Positions 48,140-56,595 of a stretch of 64,000 nt of DNA are shown here, in pieces; within the stretch, counting starts at the first letter, position 1, and every line of letters begins with the position of its first letter. The stretch comes from Phytohabitans sp052068095 (GTDB lineage: Bacteria > Actinomycetota > Actinomycetes > Mycobacteriales > Micromonosporaceae), in the NCBI RefSeq assembly GCF_052068095.1, contig NZ_JBQHDG010000002.1, positions 186,001-250,000 on the forward strand. Direction: 5' to 3'. Under the pieces are notes generated by a model. The model did no database searches, had not been told where the DNA came from, and worked only from the letters and a program-made list of their open reading frames with translations. A program made the position numbers and the translations under genes.

Positions 48140-49132
48140 CTACCCCAGCGCCCGGTACGGCGTGAGCACCTGCTTGGCCTTCGCGGTGGGGTTGGTGGCG
48201 GCGGCGATGGAGTCGAACATGGCCCGGCCCAGCACCGCGTGCGCCTGCACGGCCGGGTGGGTGGCGCCGAAGTTCTCCGGCTCGGCCAGCTTCTCGGCGA
48301 AGAACGCGTACGTGAGCACCGGCGCGCCGTCCGTGCCGAACATGATGCCGACCTCGTGCCGCGACGCGCCCTGCGTGGGGTTCTCCGCACCGTACTTGGT
48401 GGCGACCCGGCTCCGCTCGTTCGACGACATGTTGCGCCGGACGCCGTCGTGGTAGCCGTTGACCCACCGGGTGACGCGGAGCAGGAAGTCGCACGACGCG
48501 GGCGAGAGCAGCGTCTTGTTGGCCAGCCGCCACAGCAGGTCGTGGGCCTCCCGGGGCGTGGTGACGCCGAGGAAGAACCGGTTGGGGTTGGCCACGGGCT
48601 CGACCCGCGTCTTCACGAAGCCCTTCGCCGCGAGGATGTCGTTGATCTCGAGCGCCGGCGCGACGCGGCCGCACATGCGCACCGCCGTGTTGTCCGAGAC
48701 CAGCAGCATCGCGGTCAGGAAGTTGGCGATCGTGATGTCGTCGCCCCACACGCCGTGCAGGTGGTAGATGCCGCTGCCGCCGAGGATGATGTCGGCCGGC
48801 AGGTCGAGCTTCTGCCCAAGCGTGAGCTGCCCCCGGTCGACCTTGTCGAGCACCGCGGTCGCCACGAAGAGCTTCTGCACGCTGTAGCCGTTGAGCACGT
48901 AGTCGGCGTCGTCCTCGACGAGCGTGGTGAGCGCGCCCGCCGCGTCGACGGCCGCCACATGCGAGTGCCAGGTGCCGCCGGCCTTGACCTTCTGCCGCTC
49001 GTAGACGTTCGCGACGCGACGCGTGCCGCCGGCCTCCGCGGCCTGTGCCGGCCCGCCGGTCGCCCCGACCGCCGCCGCTCCCGCGGCCACGGTCGCCCCG
49101 AGCGCCGCCCGCCGGCTGATTCCCCCGCGCAT
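48140..49132 (-). CDS. Exported serine hydrolase with class A beta-lactamase fold
   Basis: A 330-aa protein with a Tat-like signal (SRRAALGATVAAGAAAVGA). Active-site motifs are SVQK (Ser84, Lys87) in NGYSVQKLF and SDN (146-148) in LLVSDNTAV. A typical KTG is not seen; KYG in RVATKYGAENPTQG occupies the likely place. The Glu166 omega loop is not obvious. It could be a beta-lactamase or a DD-peptidase-like enzyme. ATG 49132 has GGGGAGG 8 bases upstream. Expressed alone, divergent from the SDR operon. Confidence 0.85.
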   Translation of the reverse strand: MRGGISRRAALGATVAAGAAAVGATGGPAQAAEAGGTRRVANVYERQKVKAGGTWHSHVAAVDAAGALTTLVEDDADYVLNGYSVQKLFVATAVLDKVDRGQLTLGQKLDLPADIILGGSGIYHLHGVWGDDITIANFLTAMLLVSDNTAVRMCGRVAPALEINDILAAKGFVKTRVEPVANPNRFFLGVTTPREAHDLLWRLANKTLLSPASCDFLLRVTRWVNGYHDGVRRNMSSNERSRVATKYGAENPTQGASRHEVGIMFGTDGAPVLTYAFFAEKLAEPENFGATHPAVQAHAVLGRAMFDSIAAATNPTAKAKQVLTPYRALG

Positions 49133-49304
49133 CAGAAAACCTCCCCGATGATCGTCGATGAACCTGGGCGAGAGTACCGGACCCGCCCGGTTAACTGGGC
49201 AGTAACATACGGCGGAGGGCACGCGACGGCGGGGCCCCGCAGAAACGCGGAGCGGCGCGAAGCGCAGGGTAGCGTTTTCGTGGGTGCGAACGGGAGGCGA
49301 CCGG

Positions 49305-50060
49305 GTGGATCGGCGGCTGGAAGGGAAGGTCGCGCTGGTCACCGGCGCGAGCCGGGGCATCGGGTACGCCGTGGCGGAGCGGCTCGTCGCGGAGGGCGCA
49401 CGGGTCTGCCTGACCGCGCGCAAGGCCGAGCCGCTGCTCGAGGCGGCCACCGCGCTCGGCGGGCCCGACCGGGCGATCGCGGTCGCCGGCAAGGCGGACG
49501 ACCCGGAACACCAGGCCGAGGCCGTGGTGCGGGCGGTCGAGTCCTTCGGCAGCCTCGACATCCTGGTCAACAACACCGGCATCAACCCGACGTTCGGGCC
49601 GCTGCTGGAGACCGACCCGGGCGCGGTACGCAAGGTCTTCGAGGTGAACGTCTTCTCGGCGGTCGCCTGGGTGCGGCACGCGTACGACGCGTGGCTGGGC
49701 AAGAACGGCGGCGCCGTCGTCAACATGTCGTCGATCGCGGGGCTGGGCGCGGCGCCCGGCCTCGGCGTGTACGCGGCCAGCAAGGCCACCCTCATGCAGG
49801 TCACCGCACAGCTCGCGGTCGAGCTCGCGCCGGCCGTGCGGGTCAACGCGGTCGCGCCGGCCATCGTGAAGACGCAGTTCGCGACCGCGCTCTACGCCGG
49901 CCGGGAGGAGGAGGTGTCGGCCGGCTACCCGCTGGGGCGGCTGGGCCAGCCCGGCGACGTGGCGGGAGCGGTGGCGTTCCTGGCCTCGGCGGACGCCGCG
50001 TGGATCACCGGGCAGACGCTCGTGATCGACGGCGGCCGGACGCTGGTGACGGGCCTGTGA
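49305..50060 (+). CDS. Short-chain dehydrogenase/reductase
   Basis: A 251-aa SDR: TGASRGIGYAVAERLV (cofactor), LVNNTGINPTFGPLLE, VVNMSSIAGLGAAPGLGVYAASKATL (Ser-Tyr-Lys catalytic set), VNAVAPAIVKTQFA and WITGQTLVIDGGRTL. The GTG at 49305 has GGGAGG 7 bases upstream. Its stop overlaps the APH gene (GTGA). With APH and acyl-CoA dehydrogenase it forms a three-gene lipid-oxidation operon, probably acting as a 3-hydroxyacyl-CoA or related dehydrogenase. Confidence 0.92.
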   Translation: MDRRLEGKVALVTGASRGIGYAVAERLVAEGARVCLTARKAEPLLEAATALGGPDRAIAVAGKADDPEHQAEAVVRAVESFGSLDILVNNTGINPTFGPLLETDPGAVRKVFEVNVFSAVAWVRHAYDAWLGKNGGAVVNMSSIAGLGAAPGLGVYAASKATLMQVTAQLAVELAPAVRVNAVAPAIVKTQFATALYAGREEEVSAGYPLGRLGQPGDVAGAVAFLASADAAWITGQTLVIDGGRTLVTGL

Positions 50061-51076
50061 CGCCGGGCCTCGACATCGCGCGCCTGCGGGCCTACCTCGA
50101 CACCGAGCACGCCGGCCTGCGCGACGGCGAGCTGCGCGCCGACCTCATCCCCGGCGGCAAGTCCAACCTCACCTACACGCTGCGGGACGACTCGCACACC
50201 TGGGTGCTGCGCCGCCCGCCGCTCGGCCACGTACTGCGGACGGCGCACGACATGGCCCGCGAATACCGCGTGATCAGCGCCCTCGCCCCGACCGCGGTGC
50301 CGGTCCCCCGCACGCTCCTGCTCTGCCCGGACGCGGAGGTGATCGGCGCGCCCTTCTACGTGATGGAGTTCGTCGACGGCACCGTCTACCGCACCGCCGA
50401 GCAGACCGCGGCGCTGGGCGCGGAGCGGGCGGGCACGCTCGCGTTCACCCTGGTGGACGTCCTCGCCGACCTGCACGAGGTCGACGCGGAGGCCGTGGGG
50501 CTCGGCGACTTCGGGCATCCGGCCGGCTACCTGGAGCGGCAGGTGCGCCGGTGGAAGGGCCAGCTCGACGCCTCCCGCAGCCGCGACCTGCCCGGCGTCG
50601 ACGAGCTGCACACCCGCCTCGCGGAGAGCGTGCCGGCGGAGAGCGGCGCGAGCGTGGTGCACGGCGACTACCGCCTCGACAACGTCGTGGTCGACGCGGA
50701 CGGGCGGGTCGCCGCCGTGCTCGACTGGGAGATGGCCACGCTCGGCGATCCGCTCGCCGACCTCGGGCTGCTCCTCGTCTACTGGGACGGGCTGGCCCGC
50801 ATCGGCGGCAACGCGGTCGCCACCGCGGTCAACCCGGCCGCCGGCTTCCCGCCGGGGGCCGCGCTCGCCGCCCGCTACGCCGAGCGGCGCGGTGCCGACC
50901 TCACGCGCCTGCCGTGGTACACCGCGTTCGGGTTCTTCAAGCTCGCGGTCATCGCCGAGGGCATCCACTACCGCTTCACGCGGGGCAAGACCGTCGGCGC
51001 CGGCTTCGAGCAGATCGGCCAGATCGTCCCACCGCTGGTCGCGTACGGGCACGCCACGCTGTCGGAGGAGGCCTAG
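50057..51076 (+). CDS. Aminoglycoside-phosphotransferase-fold kinase (ACAD10/11-associated)
   Basis: A 339-aa kinase-like protein: GGKSNLTYTLRDDSHTWVLRRPP, VPVPRTLLLCPDAEVIGAPFYVMEFVDG, VVHGDYRLDNVVVDADGRVAAVLDWEMATLGDPLADLG (Brenner-type catalytic and metal motifs). In animals the same domain is fused to acyl-CoA dehydrogenase in ACAD10/11 and phosphorylates 4-hydroxyacyl-CoA; here it is separate but adjacent, so the same role is inferred. The start overlaps the SDR stop. Confidence 0.9.
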   Translation: MTPGLDIARLRAYLDTEHAGLRDGELRADLIPGGKSNLTYTLRDDSHTWVLRRPPLGHVLRTAHDMAREYRVISALAPTAVPVPRTLLLCPDAEVIGAPFYVMEFVDGTVYRTAEQTAALGAERAGTLAFTLVDVLADLHEVDAEAVGLGDFGHPAGYLERQVRRWKGQLDASRSRDLPGVDELHTRLAESVPAESGASVVHGDYRLDNVVVDADGRVAAVLDWEMATLGDPLADLGLLLVYWDGLARIGGNAVATAVNPAAGFPPGAALAARYAERRGADLTRLPWYTAFGFFKLAVIAEGIHYRFTRGKTVGAGFEQIGQIVPPLVAYGHATLSEEA

Positions 51077-52279
51077 ATGGACTTCGGGTACGACGACAAG
51101 ACCGAGGAGATGCGCGCGCGGCTGCTGTCCTTCATGGACGAGTTCGTGTACCCGGCCGAGCCGCTCCTCGACGAGCAGGAGGCGGCCGGTCCACAGTGGA
51201 CGACACCGCCGATCGTGGAGGAGCTGAAGGAGCGGGCCCGCGAGCGCGGCCTGTGGAACCTGTTCCTCCCGTCGATCGGGCTCACCAACCTCCAGTACGC
51301 CCCGCTCGCCGAGATCACCGGCCACAGCCCGATGCTCGCCCCCGAGGCGCTCAACTGCGCCGCGCCGGACACCGGCAACATGGAGCTGCTCGCCGAGTTC
51401 GGCAGCCTGGCGCAGCGCGAGCGGTGGCTGGAGCCGCTGCTTTCGGGGCGCATCCGCTCCGCCTTCTGCATGACCGAGCCGGACGTGGCCTCCTCCGACG
51501 CCACCAACATCGCCACGAGCATCACCCGCGACGGCGGCGACTACGTGGTCAACGGCCGCAAGTGGTGGTCGACCGGCGCGATGAACCCCCGCTGCGAGAT
51601 CTTCGTGGTCATGGGCCGCACCGACCCTTCCGCGCCGCGTCACCGCCAGCAGAGCATGATCCTGGTACCGCGGAACACGCCCGGCGTCACGGTGCGGCGC
51701 GCTATGAAGGTCTTCGGGTACGACGACGGCGCCCACGGCGGTCACGCGGAGATCTCCTTCGAGGACGTGCGGGTCCCCGCGGAAAACCTGATCGCCGGCG
51801 AGGGCGAGGGCTTCGCGATCGCACAGGCCCGGCTCGGTCCCGGCCGCATCCACCACTGCATGCGCCTGATCGGCATGGCCGAGCGGGCCCTCGCGCTGAT
51901 GTGCGAGCGGGCGAGCCAGCGGGTGGCGTTCGGCCGCCCGATCGCGGAGCACGGCGTGGTCGCCGACTGGATCGCGGAGTCGCGGGTACGCATCGAGCAG
52001 GCCCGCCTGCTGGTGCTGAAGACCGCGTGGCTGATGGACACGGCGGGCAACAAGGCCGCCCACGCCGAGATCCAGGCCATCAAAATCGTCACGCCGGCGA
52101 TGGCCGAATGGGTGCTGGACAAGGCCATCCAGGCCCACGGCGGCGGCGGCGTGAGCCAGGACTTCCCGCTCGCCCGCCTGTGGACCGCCGCCCGCACCCT
52201 CCGCCTGGCCGACGGCCCCGACGAGGTACACCGCGCCGCCCTGACCCGCCGCGAACTGCGCCACCACACCCGGACGTAG
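51077..52279 (+). CDS. Acyl-CoA dehydrogenase (ACAD11-like)
   Basis: A 400-aa flavoenzyme: FCMTEPDVASSDATNIATSI, VVNGRKWWSTGAMNPRC, GGHAEISFEDVRVPAENLIAGEGEGFAIAQARLGPGRIHHCMRLIG, QAHGGGGVSQDFPLARLWTAARTLRLADGPDEVH. The C-terminal block matches ACAD10/11 proteins that finish conversion of phosphorylated 4-hydroxyacyl-CoA. It starts directly after the APH stop (TAGATG). A GC-rich hairpin follows. Confidence 0.93.
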   Translation: MDFGYDDKTEEMRARLLSFMDEFVYPAEPLLDEQEAAGPQWTTPPIVEELKERARERGLWNLFLPSIGLTNLQYAPLAEITGHSPMLAPEALNCAAPDTGNMELLAEFGSLAQRERWLEPLLSGRIRSAFCMTEPDVASSDATNIATSITRDGGDYVVNGRKWWSTGAMNPRCEIFVVMGRTDPSAPRHRQQSMILVPRNTPGVTVRRAMKVFGYDDGAHGGHAEISFEDVRVPAENLIAGEGEGFAIAQARLGPGRIHHCMRLIGMAERALALMCERASQRVAFGRPIAEHGVVADWIAESRVRIEQARLLVLKTAWLMDTAGNKAAHAEIQAIKIVTPAMAEWVLDKAIQAHGGGGVSQDFPLARLWTAARTLRLADGPDEVHRAALTRRELRHHTRT

Positions 52280-52292
52280 CTGCCGCGGGCAC

Positions 52293-52317
52293 CGCGCGGG
52301 CCGCTGTCACCCGCGCG
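52293..52317 (+). terminator. Hairpin after the SDR/APH/ACAD operon
   Basis: CGCGCGGG (52293-52300) and CCCGCGCG (52310-52317) with a 9-base loop, 14 bases after the stop. Confidence 0.6.
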
Positions 52318-53118
52318 CTCCGTTGGTCTGCGCGACGAGCTCCGCCCGCTTGGGTCGGCGGCTTGCCAGGGCTCGCCGAAACCCCGACCCGCGCTGCCAT
52401 TCCGCGCGACAAGGCCACAAAGGAGCCAGGTTTCTGCTGACTCACGGTCCGGGCTGGCCGCGACGGGGTGTGCACTTGATCGACGTGAGCGGAATGCGGT
52501 GACTTCTCATGCGATCCATTCATACAAAGATCCCCACATGATCGATCACGGCTCGGGACAGAAATTTGGCGGCGACTGCGGGACAATTTGGTGAATGCGG
52601 CAGCTGCAATTGTTTACCTCGGCCGCGCTCGCCAAAATGCGTGACCGGACCTTGCCGCGCCGCGACCGCGGGTTCGCCCCAGGGTGCGGCGTCAGTTCCA
52701 TGGCGAGGTCCGCCGCTGCTTTCCCATCGGTGCTGATTCAGGGTGGCCACGCGCCGCGCCGCCAAGCCGCCGACCGGCGACCGGCGGGTGAGACCGCCCG
52801 GGTAGCTGGGTGGGCGGAGGAGCTGCCCGATGCGTCCCGACCTGGGCCGGCGAGGGCGGGCTCCGGGTCGACCGGATCGCGGCGACGGGCACACTGAGCG
52901 CGTTGGCGCGTCCAGCTCGGCAGCCTCGCGCACGCCGCTCGCGGTCTCATCCGCCGACCCGGCTCCTCGGGGTCGCAGAGCACCAGCCGGGTGGGCTTGC
53001 GGCGCGGAGGTGGCAGGGGAGGTCGGGGATCTCGGCGAGCCCTGGCGAGCCGCCGACCTCCGCGGTCTCCGGCGGGAGCGACGGTCCGCCGCTGACGCGG
53101 GTCCGGGAAAGGAAGGCT
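52318..53118. other. Gene-free stretch between ACAD operon and tail module
   Basis: About 800 bases without a supported gene. Positions 52500-52620 are AT-richer than the surroundings and carry a direct repeat CGGGACA(G)AATTTGG. A diverged inverted family B element lies near 53075-53103, next to the end of the tail operon. No integrase, tRNA or attachment-site duplication was seen here. Confidence 0.5.
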
Positions 53119-53658
53119 CTAGGACGGCTGGAGCGCGGCGGCGACGCGCACGAGGCCGGGGCCGGACGTGCGCCGCGCCTCGACGGCCACCTCGACCTCG
53201 CCGCCGGCCGGCGGCGGGATGTCCACAGTGGATCGGGCCGGGTCGGGTGACACGGGCGCCACCTCGCCGACCGGCTCGCCGTCGACGAGCACGCGCGCCT
53301 CGCCTGCCGTGTCCGGGTCGGCGGCCGTGCGCACGACAAGCCGGCCGCCGCGGGTGGTCCAGGTGACGGCCAGCCGCTCCCATGAGGACCGCGACGTGCC
53401 CGGCCAGTCGGACGGCCGCGCCGGCATGAGCGGCACACCGGCCGCACGGCCCTCGGTGGACTCGGCGCCAGCGGCGGCTGGAGCGGCGGACTCAGCGCCA
53501 GCGGAAGCGGCCGGAGCGGCGGACTCGGCGCCGGCGGCGGCCAGGGCGGCGGCCGCGGCCGGGGTGGCGCGCATCCGGGCGGCCTCCAGCAGCCTGAGGC
53601 GGCGCTTGAGGTCGCGTAGCTCGGTGAGCAGGGTGTCGGGCCGGTTGATCCTCGTCAT
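53119..53658 (-). CDS. Terminal protein of the tail operon, unknown function
   Basis: A 179-aa protein. An N-terminal coiled coil (TLLTELRDLKRRLRLLEAARM) is followed by an Ala-rich region with repeats of GAESAAPAA and a C-terminal beta-rich domain (WERLAVTWTTRGGRLVVRTAADPDT, STVDIPPPAGGEVEVAVEARR). Its ATG overlaps the stop of the hub gene (ATGA), so it is part of the tail operon. The coiled coil could trimerise a small fibre or tip protein (inference). No named family recognised. Confidence 0.75.
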   Translation of the reverse strand: MTRINRPDTLLTELRDLKRRLRLLEAARMRATPAAAAALAAAGAESAAPAASAGAESAAPAAAGAESTEGRAAGVPLMPARPSDWPGTSRSSWERLAVTWTTRGGRLVVRTAADPDTAGEARVLVDGEPVGEVAPVSPDPARSTVDIPPPAGGEVEVAVEARRTSGPGLVRVAAALQPS

Positions 53659-54743
53659 GGCACCTCCGCCGTGGGCGTGACCGTGAGCGTCACCCGCTCC
53701 TCGCCCGCGTCGTCGCCGGGGGTGACCGTGTAGCCGAGCAGGCGCACCGTCACGTCGACGTGGTCGCCGGCGAAGAACGGGTCGTCGACCACCAGCCGGA
53801 CGTCGTCGCCGACCGTGTAGGTGCCGACGACCGGGTCGAGGTCGGCGCGCACGGTCAGCTCGGGCAGCACGACCGGGCGGCGCCGGGCGGCCAGCTCACC
53901 CCTCGCCTGGGCCAGCACCAGCGCGGCGTCGGCGGTGTCGAGCTGGGAGGCGGCCTCCTCCAGCAGCGGCCAGCCGCCGGCGTAGGCGCCGGTGTCTTCG
54001 GCGAACCGCAGCAGCGTGCCGCCCTGCGCGAAGACGCGGGTCGCCATGCTCGCGGCGTCGACCGGCCAGACGATGTCGACGAGGTTGGCGCCGTACTCCC
54101 ACACGTGCGCGGCGCCGGGCTGGCCGAGCCGCGGGTAGCCCAGGCGCAGGTAGCGGACCGGTTGGCCGCCCGACCCGTACTCCACGTCGACCGTGAAGTC
54201 GAAGCCGCCGTCGGCGTTGGCCAGGTCGCGCAGCGCGTCGGCGACCGGCTTGAGCTCGCCGGCGGTCCAGCTGACCGTGCGGCGCACTCCCGAGCTGGTC
54301 GCGCCGCGCACCTCCACCCCCAGGTCGCCGCCCGGGTGCGACTGGGCCAGCTCGACCAGGCCGGCGGCGATCTCCAGCTGGTCCACATTGGAGTACGGGA
54401 CCACGCCGGTCTCGGTCACCGGGTGGGCGAGGACCCGCCGGTGCTCGAAGTACGACAGGAAGTCGGCCGCCCCGATCTCCAGCGTGGCCGACGACGCGAT
54501 GTACCGGCTGGTCCACACGATCCCGCCCCAGAGCAGGTCGCCGTCCCGGTCGACGTACACGGCGGCCCGGCCGGGCTGGGTGAGCAGCCGCGGCTCCCGC
54601 CCCCGGATCTCGGGGTCGTCGACCCGCAGCTGGCCGCGAAGCGTGCCGGTGTCGTTGAGGCGCTTTTCGAACGTCACCCCGGTGAGCGGCAGCTCGTCCA
54701 GGATCGTGCCGGCGCGCAGGTCCGCGACGAGGTACGTGTACAT
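53655..54743 (-). CDS. Tail-associated hub protein (Tal/gp27-like)
   Basis: A 362-aa protein: MYTYLVADLRAGTILDELPLTGVTFEKRLNDTGTLRGQLRVDD, LLTQPGRAAVYVDRDGDLLWGGIVWTSRY and a C-terminal region YTVGDDVRLVVDDPFFAGDHVDVTVRLLGYTVTPGDD. The pattern is that of actinophage minor tail proteins forming the baseplate hub below Dit. It lacks a long enzymatic C-terminal extension, so no peptidoglycan hydrolase is attached. It overlaps the upstream gene by 1 base (TGATG) and the downstream gene by 4. Confidence 0.78.
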   Translation of the reverse strand: MYTYLVADLRAGTILDELPLTGVTFEKRLNDTGTLRGQLRVDDPEIRGREPRLLTQPGRAAVYVDRDGDLLWGGIVWTSRYIASSATLEIGAADFLSYFEHRRVLAHPVTETGVVPYSNVDQLEIAAGLVELAQSHPGGDLGVEVRGATSSGVRRTVSWTAGELKPVADALRDLANADGGFDFTVDVEYGSGGQPVRYLRLGYPRLGQPGAAHVWEYGANLVDIVWPVDAASMATRVFAQGGTLLRFAEDTGAYAGGWPLLEEAASQLDTADAALVLAQARGELAARRRPVVLPELTVRADLDPVVGTYTVGDDVRLVVDDPFFAGDHVDVTVRLLGYTVTPGDDAGEERVTLTVTPTAEVP

Positions 54744-55729
54744 CAGGTGGTGTAGGTGGCGAGCGCGGCGTAGGCGACCCCCTCGAGGGAGAGCCAGTCG
54801 TCGGCCTGGAGCGCCGGGCCGAGCAGGACCTGCCCGGCGCTGTTGACGTCGAGCCGGATCGGTCCGTTGGAGCTCATCGCCGTGAAGATGTGCTTGTGGC
54901 GGGGCTGGTAGGGGCTCGGCAGCGTGTAGATGACGGCGCCCGCGGCCCGCGCGGCGGAGGTCTTGACCAGCCCGCGCAGCCGCACCCAGCCGTCTTCCGT
55001 GATCGTGTACGCGCCGGGGGCGTACGGCGAGCCGTAGTTGCTCCAGCCGGACGCGGACAGCGCGTGCCAGGTGTCGACGCTGCCGCGCGGCGGCCGGTAG
55101 GTGACCCAGTTGTTGCCGCTGCGGACCTGGAGCTCGCGGGTGTCGAGCCGGTAGATGAACTGGCTCTGCGGTCCGGTCGCCGCCGACGGCAGGTCGGTGT
55201 TGCCGCGCACCGGCAGGATCCCGCCGAGGGCCGCGGTGAACTGGCGCGTGTCCGTGTACGTCGGTGTGGCCCCGCCGGACGGCACGAAGATCTGCCCGAG
55301 CCGCAGGTGCAGCGGGTTGGTCACGGTGGGCGGCTGCGGGGTGGTGTTGCTGGTGCGCTCCCCCTCCACGACCCGCACGAGGAAGCCGGGCGCGTCGGTC
55401 ACGATCTCGGCGATCACCAGGTCGGTGCGGTTGAGCGACGGGTCGGACGCGGTGAGCGGCAGCTCCTTCGGCGCGTCGAGGGTCACCACGTAGGCGCCGA
55501 GGGCCGGGCGCGCGGGATCCTGGATCACCGCCTGGAACGGGAGGACCGTGACCCGGTTGGTGGCGAGGGTGAGCCGGCCCGGGGTGCTCGGCGAGTCGCG
55601 CAGCCCGGACCGCACCCGCAGCGGGTCGAGCTGGTCGGTGAACTGGTGTGTGGTGACCAGCGCGCCGGTCGCCAGCCGGGCCTCGAAGTCGTTGATCCCG
55701 GTGACCCACCCGGGATGGCTCTCGGGCAT
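54743..55729 (-). CDS. Minor tail / putative receptor-binding protein
   Basis: A 328-aa protein. The N-terminal half has beta-rich sections (GWVTGINDFEARLATGALVTTHQF, VLPFQAVIQDPARPALGAYVVTLDAPKEL). A small domain FIYRLDTRELQVRSGNNWVTYRPPRG follows, then a C-terminal fibre-like domain (GAYTITEDGWVRLRGLVKTSAARAAGAVIYTLPSPYQPRHKHIFTAMSSNGPIRLDVNSAGQVLLGP). The last part resembles the ends of phage tail-fibre/appendage proteins that build the surface-binding tip. ATG 55729 has GAGGGAG upstream. Target surface unknown. Confidence 0.68.
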   Translation of the reverse strand: MPESHPGWVTGINDFEARLATGALVTTHQFTDQLDPLRVRSGLRDSPSTPGRLTLATNRVTVLPFQAVIQDPARPALGAYVVTLDAPKELPLTASDPSLNRTDLVIAEIVTDAPGFLVRVVEGERTSNTTPQPPTVTNPLHLRLGQIFVPSGGATPTYTDTRQFTAALGGILPVRGNTDLPSAATGPQSQFIYRLDTRELQVRSGNNWVTYRPPRGSVDTWHALSASGWSNYGSPYAPGAYTITEDGWVRLRGLVKTSAARAAGAVIYTLPSPYQPRHKHIFTAMSSNGPIRLDVNSAGQVLLGPALQADDWLSLEGVAYAALATYTT

Positions 55730-55740
55730 CTCGCTCCCTC

Positions 55741-56595
55741 TCAGATCCAGGCGTCCCGCCACGCCACCGACAGCACGGCGGGGGCGTCGGTGCGCAGGGC
55801 GTCGAACTCGATGCCGGTGGTGCCCGCCGGCAGGCCGAACCAGGTCGAGCCGGGCAGCAGCGCGGCCCGGCGGGACGCGCCGTTGAGCCGCACGGTGCGC
55901 GCGGCGACGTCGACCACGAGCACGTCGCCGCCGGTCATCGCCAGCCGGAAGCCGAGCGTCTGGCCGCTGGCGGCGTCGCGGATCACCGGCTGCACGCACT
56001 CGCCGCTGATCGTCCACACCGGCCACGTGGTCACGGTGCCGGCGTTGGCGAGGGCCATCGACCCGCCGGCCGGCTCGCCGAAGTCGAGCGGCCAGCTTGT
56101 GATCGGGAAGGCCACGCCGGTGCCGGGCAGCGGCAGGCCACAGAGGGCGGTGTGCTGCTCGGTGCCGTAGCGCACCGGGTCGGGGGCGGTCATCTGGAGC
56201 GACCAGGTGAACGAGTACGGGGTCTGGTCGGCGACCTTCGTCTCGGCGGACAGCCGCACCATGGCCTGGCGGGTGGTCAGCAGCTCGCGCACGGCGAGCG
56301 GCCGCAGCGCCGACCCGTCGGCGAGCACGGCCGCGATCCGGTCCTTGGCCCGCTCCTTGGCCTCCCGGTCGGGCGCGACCGCGGTGCCCTCGAGCGTGAT
56401 CACGCGGGCGCCGCGGAACGAAGGGGCGTCGAACGCGCCGTCGCGCTGCGGCCGGTTGGCCAGCTCCAGCCGCACGGGCGGGCCGCCGGACCAACCACTC
56501 TCCCCGGTCACCCACCACTCCACGCCGTCCGCGTCGACCGCGTTGCCGGTCCAGCCGTCCACTGTGTACTCGGGGAGGAGGAGCGTGTCGGCCAT
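55741..56595 (-). CDS. Distal tail protein (Dit-like phage tail family protein)
   Basis: A 284-aa protein: VDGWTGNAVDADGVEWWVTGESGWSGGPPVRLELANRPQRDGAFDAPSFRGARVITLEGTAVAPDREAKERAKDRIAA is the typical Dit N-terminal domain (GGPPVR, RDGAFDAP, ITLEG). A beta-sandwich C-terminus with TWPVWTISGECVQPVIRDAASGQTLGFRL follows. Dit forms the ring joining the tube to the tip. The ATG overlaps the tape-measure stop by one base (TGATG). Confidence 0.88.
   Translation of the reverse strand: MADTLLLPEYTVDGWTGNAVDADGVEWWVTGESGWSGGPPVRLELANRPQRDGAFDAPSFRGARVITLEGTAVAPDREAKERAKDRIAAVLADGSALRPLAVRELLTTRQAMVRLSAETKVADQTPYSFTWSLQMTAPDPVRYGTEQHTALCGLPLPGTGVAFPITSWPLDFGEPAGGSMALANAGTVTTWPVWTISGECVQPVIRDAASGQTLGFRLAMTGGDVLVVDVAARTVRLNGASRRAALLPGSTWFGLPAGTTGIEFDALRTDAPAVLSVAWRDAWI

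Noticed and set aside
52520..53383. Several overlapping frames between the ACAD operon and the tail module
   Set aside because: None has a ribosome site, domain or consistent codon bias; they overlap one another on both strands.
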